Made by a program: the position numbers and the translations under genes
Shown: positions 55,282 to 63,888 of the stretch, one piece after another
Layout of the letters: each line of letters starts with the position of its first letter
Position numbering within the stretch: the first letter of the stretch is position 1
The notes under the pieces: generated by a model
Databases searched by the model: none
Told to the model about the DNA's origin: nothing
The model's input: the letters and a program-made list of their open reading frames with translations, nothing else
Assembly: GCA_945910005.1 (NCBI GenBank)
Contig: OX246744.1
Coordinates: 43,340,943 to 43,404,942 of the forward strand
Direction of reading: 5' to 3'
Source of the DNA: Isoperla grammatica
Lineage: Eukaryota > Arthropoda > Insecta > Plecoptera > Perlodidae
Length of the DNA stretch: 64,000 nucleotides

Positions 55282-55335
55282 CTTCATTGTCCAGATAACT
55301 GACAGCACAGAGAAAAAGATTTGACTACGCGTCAT
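55282..55335 (-). CDS. Secreted Cys-rich protein, exon 1: N-terminus with start codon
   Basis: A start ATG at 55335 opens an 18-codon stretch ending ATG AAG|GTAAGC, in phase 0. An in-frame TGA lies 9 codons upstream, so no earlier start is possible in this exon. Two starts are plausible. The first ATG gives MTRSQIFFSVLSVIWTMK before exon 2. The second (55287, A at -3) gives the compact leader MKRCLLVLALCSVAST. The phase-0 donor matches the phase-0 acceptor of exon 2 and of every unit in the 108-bp array. The 5' UTR end and promoter are not identified. TCAGT initiator-like words occur just upstream, but that is weak evidence. Confidence 0.6.
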
Positions 55336-56674
55336 TTCCACAACAATACTGACATCGAGTCACAGCCTTGTGAATTGGTTGGTCACCACCTACAGAAGGC
55401 TGTGCCTTAATCCCTAAAAATCTGCTCAAAGAACTTAGATAAAAATATCCACAGCGTTCCATTTCTACAGATGTTTGATTTGTAGATGGTGTTGCTGGAG
55501 TTAGGGGAGGCGGTTGGGGGGGGGGGGGGAGATTGAGGGGAATGTAGGGAATAGAAAAACTTTGTGATAAGAAACTTGTCTTATCGATAATATGTCCAAG
55601 GAAATATTAAATTTTGAACATTATTACTGAGAATGTTAGTTAAGTACACACGATTGCCCAGATCACATGATTATTAAAAGTAAGTACGTATACAAAGGTA
55701 CTTTTACGCTTATAAAATTAAGTAATTCATTTTGACCGTATTTTGTTTTCGACCATTTTCCGACAAACTACATTGAATTTGAATATCCACCAATCAAACA
55801 ACTACACAACAATGAAGTTGCCTAGCAACCGTTTGTTTCTCGACCAAAAATCACACACCATTACAGTCCATACCACTATCAATCGAAATTCGAACTAATC
55901 CTACACGAGAAGTAAACTAAAGATGAATGGGGATTGAAAGATCCTAGAAAAAGAAATGGTTAAATGTATTTTATTTGTATTATTATTCCACAATCCATAA
56001 TTTATTCTTGTTATCGCCCATCATCTCCATTCTGATTTACAAAATGTTATATTTCTACAGCGATTTGATTCGTGGAAAAGTCGGATGTATAAATGTGCCA
56101 GTGGGATGGGAAGGGGGGGGGGGGGGGAGCGATATAAAAACGGATGTAGCTCCAAAAACATTGCATTGCATTGCGTCTAGTCGTGACGTTTAGACGTACC
56201 TCGCTGTAGAGAAGATTGAAACGAATCTGGAAACTGAAAGATATTGGATATTTTATTCTTAGAATATTAACCAACCTAAAAAGTACACAATTGCAGACAT
56301 TAAAGGTAAGGCTACAATATTAGACCGTGACTTAGGCCTAGAGAAAGCTAGGCCTGTTTACTGGATTGCATTGTAAAGTTGGCCCTAGGAAGGTACGGCG
56401 TCGGCCTGAGTCTAGGCCTACCTACAGCCTTCATATTATCATTCACTAGCCTAGGCCTATATTCAATCATTACCTATCTATCTCTATGATTCAATAAACC
56501 TACGCTAGGCCTGGATTCCGCTGTGCCCTGCCTACCATTCATTCTACCATGGATTTATGATTCTACCGTCTAGCCTAGGATTTGTTATCTGTGGTTTAGG
56601 CCTACCATTTCGATTTCGATGATTTCGATTTCGAATCATGTTCGAATCATATCTATGTTCGAATGTTCTTCACA
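55336..56674. other. Intergenic region between the two divergent genes
   Basis: No gene supported. It contains G-runs at 55516-55529 and 56113-56127. Both genes are transcribed away from this interval, so it should hold promoter and 5' UTR sequence of both. Confidence 0.5.
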
Positions 56675-56882
56675 TGAGCGCCATTTTTAACCGGAAATGT
56701 GCTATGTTTAGCAGGCTGTGAGCCTGGCTAGGGGGTGTGCTCGGTTAACAGGCTGTGAGATGGGCGGGTCTTTCTTTGACAACTTCCGTGAAGTTTGAAA
56801 GCCGAAACATGTGTCGGTGAATTTATAGCAAAAGAAGTGACATTATTACAATTTATTTGCAAATGATGGCTACTCATTTAAT
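56675..56882 (+). promoter_or_regulatory. Probable promoter and noncoding first exon of the plus-strand gene
   Basis: GCGCCATTTTT (56678-56688, YY1-like) and CCGGAAATG (56691-56699, ETS-like) lie close together, a common layout of housekeeping-type promoters. A good donor, TTTAAT|GTAAGTAT, follows at 56882/56883. The short ATG ATG GCT ACT CAT TTA AT stretch before the donor is out of phase with the next exon and would stop soon after the junction. The frame used by the next exon has a TAA at the end of this exon. Hence this exon is probably untranslated. Confidence 0.4.
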
Positions 56883-56954
56883 GTAAGTATCGTTTTAGTT
56901 GAATTTTAGCATCTATCGGACTAGCCTAGGACTACCAATTCATTTCACCAAGGC

Positions 56955-57040
56955 TAGACCTAGGGGTTTAAAGGCTATGTAGGCCTAGGCCTAGGCTAGC
57001 CTAGGCCTAGGGGGCGTAGGCCTAGGCCGACCTAGCCAAA
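56955..57040. repeat. TAGGCCTA palindrome-rich tract
   Basis: Dense overlapping CTAGGCCTAGG words. The same octamer recurs singly over much of 54,900-62,350. Confidence 0.7.
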
Positions 57041-57239
57041 GCCTTTGTGGGCCTGGTATAAACCTGGAGGCACGTTTGGTTATGGTTTTTAAAGGTAAAT
57101 ATGTTACTAGACTTTTCATCCAAGCTTCCAGTCATACGAAAAACTGGAAGAGGCAGAAGGTGGTTAGGCCTGTGGCTCAGATCCCGGCAGCCAGGCTGAT
57201 TAGGCCTAGGGCCTATGGCAACTTTCAGAAATACAATTA

Positions 57240-57625
57240 AGCCTGGCTTATGATTGACGGAAACGGAATTGGGAAACGTGACTGTGAATGTTTGGTAGAT
57301 AGCTAACACGGTGGAGCGTTTATGATTGACGGGTTGCCAACACGAGACGGCAACGCGATCGGTAAAGTTCGCCAAGTCCCAACTTTGGCGTTCACGTTGC
57401 CGTCTCTGACATGGTGTACGCATGCGCAGAGTAAACAAACATGACGACACCAAACCAACCAACCAAAAACGCAGCTGACAGCAACAACAACAAGCCGAGA
57501 TTTGTCGACTTCAGCCGAATAGACCCGAACATATTCCGATTACCAGTTAATCGTAAACGCTTATTTCACGTCTTCAGAACACACTTTCATCCACAATTCC
57601 GTTTCCGTCAATCATAAACCAGGCT
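57240..57625. mobile_element. PIF/Harbinger-like MITE, 386 bp
   Basis: Inverted ends AGCCTGGCTTATGATTGACG and, at the right, CCAGGCT preceded by the complement of GGTTTATGATTGACGG, through AAACGGAATTG. The element is flanked by TTA on both sides (57237-57239, 57626-57628). The interior has a TGATTGACGG direct copy near 57320. No transposase is present. A reading frame across it is a by-product. Confidence 0.75.
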
Positions 57626-57980
57626 TTATGGGATTGTATTTCACAGGGCGTGGCATTGAGGGTGGGGGGAGGAGGGGGGTGTAAGGGGTAATAATTTGCC
57701 CCTGGGCGTACTTTGCGACAGAAGTAACGAGCCTCCTATCATGAAGTTTTGATAGATTTTTCTGCACGGCATGTGACCAAAATTTATTATAAATTTGGAG
57801 GTTCTTATTCTTTTTATAAGATCAACAATAGGCCTACATCCATTCTTGGTAGGGCCTATGTCCCCTTAATATTCAAGAAAAAACTTGCTCCCCAAATGTA
57901 TTCGATCGTGGTGTACTGAATATGAAACACATCAACAATAACAATGTTTGGAAGTTTTCCTAGTTATGAGATTCCTAGAA

Positions 57981-58074
57981 ATGAGCAGGACAGAGAAGGA
58001 GGCAGCCTTATATCGGATAGCAAGAAAGAAGAATGGTTGAAGAGGCCAACTCTGCACTGGAAAAAAAAAAAAAA
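57981..58074 (+). mobile_element. Short poly(A) retroposon with 19-codon ORF, copy 1
   Basis: Starts ATGAGCAGGACAGAGAAGGA. The ORF reads MSRTEKEAALYRIARKKNG then TGA, followed by AGAGGCCAACTCTGCACTGG and a 14-A tail. Copies 2-4 begin at the same base. Confidence 0.65.
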
Positions 58075-58215
58075 GATTTTAAAATTTCCACCAATAATCG
58101 TCCACTGTCTCTTAATAATGTAGGGAAAAAGTTATATACATTTCTTAATTATTTCGTGATGCCCACTATAAAAAAAATCCATGTATAAAAATGTAAAATG
58201 TAAAAAATTTAGTTT

Positions 58216-58246
58216 CCTTCCTCCTCCTCCTCCTCCTCCTCCTCCT
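58216..58246 (+). repeat. (CCT)n microsatellite
   Basis: About ten uninterrupted CCT repeats. Confidence 0.9.
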
Positions 58247-58565
58247 ATTCATCCTCTTCTCTCTCATATTATTTTTTTGTCACATGGTGGGATTGACCCC
58301 ATAACTGACCCCATTGATATGCCACTGCCATCCACTCAAAGAAAGCTCTATTTACTATTTACTGTAGGCCTAAGCTTACTTACTCTTAAGCTCTATTTGT
58401 TAGTTTTTATGAGTATCTGAGAGACTTTACATGTGTCAGAACAGAACAGTATCTTAACTTCATGTTGATTAACATACTCCTTCCCTTGTTCTTTCAGCAT
58501 TGTCTTATAAATCTGCCTCATTTACAAAACAAGAATCAGCCGGAACGTTTCGTGGAAACACCGAG

Positions 58566-58820
58566 ATGGACGCGAGTCAGAAGAAGTTTGTCGGTCTCTG
58601 CGAGTCGATATTCCAGCTGTGCTCCGACTCTCGAGACCGTGACGAGTTCATCGACTGCGGCTTGCCGCTCGACATCGTGTTGTTGCTAAACCTCGAGAGC
58701 GCCAACCTTAGACTGTCCAACGGGATGGCCGGAGTACCGCACAACGTCCTGATAAAAGTAATGAACGTTCTAGAGAAGTACGTCCAGGAGGGGACGGAGC
58801 TTCTGCCCATTGTGAACAAT
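58566..58820 (+). CDS. Unrecognised helical protein, first coding exon
   Basis: The exon runs from 58498 (after TTCTTTCAG) to the donor AAT|GTAAGT, ending in phase 0. Translation is placed at ATG 58566 because the only upstream frame continues into a TAA at the end of exon 1 and no earlier in-frame ATG exists in this exon. The ATG has G at -3 and +4. The product begins MDASQKKFVGLCESIFQLCS and includes DEFIDCGLPLDIVLLLNLES. It looks helical and charged, with GC-rich third positions unlike the AT-rich flanks. No known family was recognised. HEAT/armadillo-like or helical-bundle folds are possible but unproven. Confidence 0.75.
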
Positions 58821-59825
58821 GTAAGTGTTTCAAAAATTATTTGAACGGTTGGGTCAGTTGTGTTTTTGCTCTCACTAGGCTAAGTTGTTCAATGGTAACG
58901 GGCCTAGCGTAACTGAAATGAACATTAGTCGAGTATTTGATTGTGGACTTAGAAAAACTCATGTTAGTAACAAAATGTGTTTTGAAATACCGGTACCCTT
59001 ACCCTACAATAAAATGCACTGCCTCAAGATTGTTTTTATACAAAAATCAATCTCAGATATACAGTATACTCACACTTCTAATGTTAGCTGATCAATATAA
59101 TGTGTTGTGTTTTGTTGTTCTGTAATGTGTTGTGTTGTGTTAAATATGTACATCTTGGTCAATTTAATCCCATTCCTCTTCTACTTTTTCTTACATTTTT
59201 GACTAATCACACGGCACACCATCATCATTTGATTTACTAGTAGACATTTCTTGGTTTGCTGTCTGTCTGTAACAGTAGGCATATATTTGGATAACATACG
59301 TAGCCCTACTGGCAAAGTTTAAAACATATACAGTAGGAGTTTACACCATGGCCACGCCATTTTGCCCCCGTTTTGTACACCCATAGATACGTTGAAAGAT
59401 AAGCTACCCCCGGGATTTCTTGTTTTCCTAGAACGATCGGACCTCATCTCCTTGAAGAATGTGATGAGTGTATTCAGTCATCTGAATTCCTCGTCCTTTG
59501 CTGGAGTTTAAATGGAGATAATTGCTCGACTGGACTTTGCTCTAGGGGTGTACCAAGAAAACTACCTAAAAGATTGGTGTAAACTCCCGCGGAACTCCAC
59601 TGTAGGAATATAGCGTAGCATTTTATTAGGATGTTTCATTTTTTAATTTAATTTAAATCAAATAAATAATGTAAATTACGGTATTATTGACCAACTTAAA
59701 TCGATATATTTTATTTGACAGCAATTCAACAGCAGTATGGAATCGATTGATTCATTTCGTGCCAATCATTCGTGCACGTTCCGGTGTTGAATTACGCCTC
59801 GCAAATTACGTTTCCCTCTTTCCAG
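58821..59825 (+). other. Intron 2 of the plus-strand gene
   Basis: GT at 58821, and TTTCCCTCTTTCCAG ending at 59825. Contains a TGTGTT-rich stretch near 59100-59145 and a MITE. Confidence 0.75.
59329..59604 (-). mobile_element. TA-flanked MITE, copy 2 (inverted relative of 49568-49852)
   Basis: Closely similar over its length to the complement of copy 1 (AGATAAGCTACCCCCGGGAT, GAACGATCGGACCTCATC, CTAGGGGTGTACCAAGAAAA). The right end is intact (GGAACTCCACTGTA). The left end TACAGTAGGAGTTTACACC has lost about 10 bp of its TIR. Confidence 0.75.
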
Positions 59826-60036
59826 TGCGTCTCCCACGATGAGTTGAACGCGCTGTGGGCTTCGATCAGTGCCGCGATCACCATGGGCAACATCATGGCC
59901 TCGCGGAACATGCCCAAGCAGATCTACTTCGGCAACGTCATCAAGACGCTCGTCTTGCTGGTCAAGTTCCAGCTGGAGAACACCGTCTATCCGCTGCTGG
60001 ACTGCGGCCTCGCTGGGGCCGACGGAGAGAACAAGG
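59826..60036 (+). CDS. Unrecognised helical protein, second coding exon
   Basis: 211 nt, phase 0 to phase 1. The acceptor is CTTTCCAG and the donor is AAGG|GTGAGC. It encodes CVSHDELNALWASISAAITM, then a helix with KQIYFGNVIKTLVLLVKFQL and LLDCGLAGADGENK. Codon use is strongly GC3-biased in an AT-rich setting, which supports real coding. It joins in frame to both neighbouring exons. Confidence 0.8.
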
Positions 60037-60071
60037 GTGAGCTTACTTTCTTCGGTAGCGTCCTTGTTTAG

Positions 60072-60617
60072 TAGGGATGGGACAATTAAACGTGGGATTG
60101 AGTTTAAACGTTTATAAATTTTAATGCGCAGTTAAACGTTCTCGATACAGTGTGCGCCTGGCCGCGGTCCGCCGAGTGGCCGGAAGAACTCGAGCGCGCC
60201 GATGTTTGTCGCGGGGTGTGGGGGGGGGTGTTCTCACCGTTGATAAATCACTTCTTTTGTATGGCAGTCTTGTGCCTTATCTAGGCCTAATTGAATTAAT
60301 TTTAATTAATTAGTTTTAATGCGCCGCCCTCAAGAATGACATTGACTCCCTGCCCGACGCAATGAGCAGGACAGAGAAGGAGGCAGCCTTGTATTGGATG
60401 GCAAGAAAGAAGAATGGTTGAAGAGGCCAACTCTGCACAGGACAAAAAAAAAAAAAAAAAAAATTTACCCTAACCTAAGTTTCGAAACATTTTGGTGATA
60501 TTTACTGCATTGGTCGTTCTTCTCGCCTCCTTTGGGGGGGGGGAGGCGCAAACGTTTAAACGTGAATTTAAAAAAAGGTTAAACGTTTAGTTTGCTTAAC
60601 GTGTTTGCCCATCCCTA
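60072..60617. mobile_element. hAT-like non-autonomous element, 546 bp, carrying a nested retroposon
   Basis: Ends TAGGGATGGGACAA and, inverted, TTTGCCCATCCCTA, the typical hAT start. Flanks TTGTTTAG (60064-60071) and ATGTTTAG (60618-60625) agree at 7 of 8 positions. TTAAACG motifs recur inside both ends. The left end lies 35 bp after the exon donor. Confidence 0.7.
60362..60463 (+). mobile_element. Short poly(A) retroposon, copy 2, nested in the hAT-like element
   Basis: ATGAGCAGGACAGAG onward; ORF MSRTEKEAALYWMARKKNG plus TGA; then AGAGGCCAACTCTGCAC and a 20-A tail. Confidence 0.65.
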
Positions 60618-60659
60618 ATGTTTAGGCATAGGCACAACGCACTAGGGCTTGGTAACTAG

Positions 60660-61135
60660 GCCTAAATATTACATAGGCCTAATCCTTAAAACAAATGACA
60701 TAAATTCACTTCTTATATTTATTTTATATAGGCCTAGTATTTTATTTTCTTCAAAATAACATTACTATGCACTTCCTTATAACACTAGTTTTAGAGATGA
60801 GCAGGCCAGAAAAGGAAGCAGTTTTATATTGGATAGTAAGACAAAAGAATGGGTGAAAAAGCCATCTTGGCATAAGAAGAAAAAAAAAGATTTTATAGAA
60901 GTAATTTTGGATTTGCTTAAAACTACTTCCCTGGACCCCGAATAAATATTAATTTATATTACATATTCCTTAAACCAAATGAGATATCTTCACTTCTTAT
61001 ATTTATTTTATATAGTATTTTATATTTTCTTCAAAATAAACATTATTAGGCCTATATAGGCCTACTTTATAACACTAAGTTTGGATTTTATAAAAGTACG
61101 TTTGGATTTGTATAAGACTACTTCCCTGGACCCTA
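60660..61135. repeat. Local tandem duplication of about 290 bp
   Basis: TTCACTTCTTATATTTATTT, the following TTTTCTTCAAAATAA and TATAACACTA occur at about 60,705-60,790 and again at 60,990-61,075. ACTACTTCCCTGGACCC occurs at about 60,922 and 61,118. Retroposon copy 3 sits between the copies. Confidence 0.6.
60797..60890 (+). mobile_element. Short poly(A) retroposon, copy 3
   Basis: ATGAGCAGGCCAGAAAAGGA; ORF MSRPEKEAVLYWIVRQKNG plus TGA; ends in a short A-rich tail. Confidence 0.6.
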
Positions 61136-61141
61136 AGGCTT

Positions 61142-61291
61142 GAATGCATAGTCCACAACTCAGCCTCTCCTCAGCCTCACCTAGCCACCAATCACAGAGC
61201 AGTCCACACAGCAATGCCGGTCCGTGATTGGTGGTTGGGCGAGGCTGAGGAGAGGCTGAGTTGAGGAAGGCAGTGTGCACTATGCATTCGG
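61142..61291. repeat. Foldback repeat upstream of the third coding exon
   Basis: GAATGCATAGT...CAACTCAGCCTCTCCTCAGCCT pairs with AGGCTGAGGAGAGGCTGAGTTG...ACTATGCATTC. GGACCCTA occurs at 61128-61135 and 61290-61297, a possible 8-bp target duplication although 6 extra bases follow the left copy. Likely a MITE, about 45 bp before the exon. Confidence 0.55.
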
Positions 61292-61338
61292 ACCCTAGTC
61301 CCTTAGTCCCGTGTAGTGATTGTCGCGTGCGCTTGCAG

Positions 61339-61577
61339 AGAACGTGGAGACGCTGCGCAAGAAGGCTTCGTCCAAGGCCAGGTCGCGCGACGTGGAGAAA
61401 CACACGACCGACCTCTACGCGAAGCTCAACGAACTGTTGGGCCTCGTGACGGAGGTGGCCGACATCGTAGTGCTGAGCGACGAGGTGATCGCCAGTCTCT
61501 GTCTGATGGGGCTCAAGCCGTTCTTCTTGGACCGCGTCAAGGAGCTGCAGCAGACTTGCAACAAGCTGGTCACCAGG
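61339..61577 (+). CDS. Unrecognised helical protein, third coding exon
   Basis: 239 nt, phase 1 to phase 0. The acceptor is GCGCTTGCAG and the donor is CACCAGG|GTACGT. Joined to the previous exon it reads K-E-NVETLRKKASSKARSRD, then TDLYAKLNELLGLVTEVADI and LKPFFLDRVKELQQTCNKLV. Long amphipathic helices are likely, with possible coiled-coil character. The gene must continue beyond the window, as no further phase-0 exon was found in the last 2.4 kb. Together the three exons encode about 235 residues of one unrecognised protein. Confidence 0.8.
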
Positions 61578-61599
61578 GTACGTACGTAGCCTACTAGAG

Positions 61600-62085
61600 G
61601 TGATCGCGTGAGTGACTTTTGACTCGCGCTGGGTCACGATCTTGAGCGAACATTCTCTAATCATGCACACTCATGTATTATCGCTACACGCTCACGCACA
61701 CTCACGCTAGAAATTAATTAATTTCTCACACACTCACGCCATATCACACATCATATTCAGTCACGCACGAGTCACGACTTAGACTCAGGGATGGTTAACA
61801 TGAATATTATTTACATTTACATTTACATGAGCATGGTGAGACTGAAAAGCAAATGGCAATAAATGAAAAGTTGTTACCAGATTTTTTTTAATACTAGGTT
61901 TCAAATACATTTTTTTGAGAAAAGATGATGTAATCTTCAATTGTTAACAAAATGGATAACGTGACACGCACAATCACGCGTGTAACGTTTCACGCGTGAG
62001 TCAAGTATCTTGCAAAATCACTCACGACTTATTCCATTAAGTCCACACTCACGCACACTCACGATAAATGCTCACGACACGCGCT
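61600..62085. repeat. Degenerate CACGCAC/CTCACG-rich stretch
   Basis: Many copies of words such as ACTCACGC, CACGCACA and GAGTCACG, interrupted by AT-rich sequence. No fixed period is evident. Confidence 0.5.
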
Positions 62086-62385
62086 CAGCTCTATAGCCTA
62101 CCCGTTGCTTCATTAGTTTGTGGTGGAGAATAATTTCAATGATCTTCTTTGAATTTACTAAAATGTTTGTGAATTAGTGGTGAAAAACATTCCGAATGTC
62201 GTTAAAGTGTTTTTTTTTTTAAATTTTGATACCGTAGCCTTTTTCGGGATCATCACTGAGGTAAACTTAGTGTATGTGATTTTGCTGTTATTGTTTTTTT
62301 TTTGATTTTATTATGGGATATAGCCTAGGCCTATTTATAGGCCTATTCGTAATGTATCATTTTAACACCTGCATATTAATATTTC

Positions 62386-62429
62386 ACTGATACAACAGCT
62401 GTTCATTATTAATGATGAGTTGTATCAGT
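62386..62429. repeat. Small inverted repeat
   Basis: ACTGATACAAC and GTTGTATCAGT surround a short, partly self-complementary ATTATTAATGAT core. Confidence 0.7.
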
Positions 62430-63288
62430 AAAATGTTCTGATACAGATTCTGGCAATACCGTTGGTATCGCACTTTTCGCTTTATCGCGCCTTGCGTAAG
62501 GCTTGCATCTCTACTTATTGGTATTCGCCCTCTCAAGGTCGTTTGAAAGTGACGTCACTGGCCAATGTGGCGGCCGTGCCGGGTTAACTTCTCTGCGTGA
62601 CATTGGCGGTATCGCTAGAACGTTGATCACTTATCTCCTTCTCTAGCTGTTATACTAATCATTTTGAAGGAAAAACTTATAGGAAAGCATATTTAGTTTA
62701 CATGCCAATAGTTATCATAAAGGTTATTTCAAAATTATAGACTCAGTAGTTTACTTGTTATAACAATTCACGCAAAAAATCGGAAAATTAGCAACATTTC
62801 TTACTGTTTTCTCAACTTGAATTGTTGAAAAACTAATGATCGGATTTTGACGAGAGTTCCTTTGGAACATTTACCAACAATGTGAGAAAATAAATAAACT
62901 TTCTAGGTATAGAAAGTGTCCCAAACGAAAATTCATAGCATGCACTAACATGCAGGGTGCAGCGGTTGGACCTCAAAAGCAGCGGTTTGGGCCGTGAAAC
63001 TACGCACCCTGCATGTTAGTGCATGCTATGAATTTTGGTTCTGGGCACTTTCTATCTAGAAAGTTTATTTGCTTATTTTCTCACATTGTTGGTACATGTT
63101 TCAAAGGAACTCTCGTCAAAATCTGATCATTAGTTTTTCAACAATTTAAGTTGAGAAAACAATAAAAAAATTTGCTAATTTTCCGATTTTTTGCCTGAAT
63201 TGTTATAACAAGTAAACGACTTGGTCTATAATTTTGAAATAACCTTTATAATAACTATTGGCTTGCAAACTAAATACGCTTTCCTATA

Positions 63289-63767
63289 GGCACCGAGATT
63301 GGCCACTGATGGCGCTAGTGAAAACGAATGAAGCGCTCAAAGTGGCAAAGTCGCGCAACAATCTGCTGAAGCAGCGGCGTTCATCCTACGTCGGTAATGG
63401 CAAATTGTGAAAATTGTTTAATTAAATACGGCTTTTAAAATTTTTGTGCAGATTATGAATCCCATCAGTAAATCTTAAAAAGGCAAGCTACCATTTTAAT
63501 CAGGACACGTTTTAGACGTAAAAACAACAAATAACACACAACAAACACAAACAAAACAAGACAATAAAAGCCAAAACAAAAATATTTAACAAAACAACAA
63601 AACAAAATAAATACACATCAACAATAAAAAACAAAACAAACACCAAACAAAAAACAAAATATATCACAATAATATCCAGCACTATTTTCAACCACGGAAT
63701 GAAATCTTCAGCAGTTTGTTGCTAAATTTGGCCACATATAGCGCTGTATGTACTAACACACGGTGCC
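63289..63767. mobile_element. TIR element inserted in the foldback arm
   Basis: Ends GGCACCG and CGGTGCC. It interrupts the arm between CTTTCCTATA and TTAAGTTTTTCC, which are adjacent in the intact left arm. The target duplication is unclear. It contains a 33-codon reading frame at 63310-63411 and an A-rich stretch, and no recognisable protein. Confidence 0.55.
63521..63662 (+). repeat. AAACAAAACA low-complexity tract
   Basis: Runs of ACAAA and AAAACA words on the plus strand. Confidence 0.85.
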
Positions 63768-63786
63768 TTTAAGTTTTTCCTTAACA

Positions 63787-63888
63787 TTTTTTTTTTTTTT
63801 TTTACCTTCTTGTACCAAGATGGCTTTTTCAGCCATTCTTTTGTCTTACTATCCTATATAAAACCGCTTCCTTTTCTGGCCTGCTCAT
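63787..63888 (-). mobile_element. Short poly(A) retroposon, copy 4 (minus strand)
   Basis: The minus strand starts ATGAGCAGGCCAGAAAAGGA; ORF MSRPEKEAVLYRIVRQKNG plus TGA at 63829; then a 17-nt A-tail (T-run on plus). It is inserted in the right arm of the foldback element. Confidence 0.65.

Larger units (their letters stand above)
56883..58497 (+). other. Intron 1 of the plus-strand gene
   Basis: Holds TAGGCCTA tracts, a PIF/Harbinger-like MITE, a poly(A) retroposon and a CCT microsatellite, described separately. No exon is seen. Confidence 0.45.

Noticed and set aside
56863..56882. Coding start MMATHL in exon 1 of the plus-strand gene
   Set aside because: It joins to exon 2 out of frame and stops after a few codons, so it is treated as a short upstream ORF at most.
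57022..57462. 146-codon minus-strand ORF
   Set aside because: It crosses TAGGCCTA tracts and the end of a MITE. No splice or compositional support.
63310..63411. 33-codon ORF that looked like a further exon of the plus-strand gene
   Set aside because: It lies inside the TIR element at 63289-63767, and its phase does not fit the phase-0 end of the previous exon.
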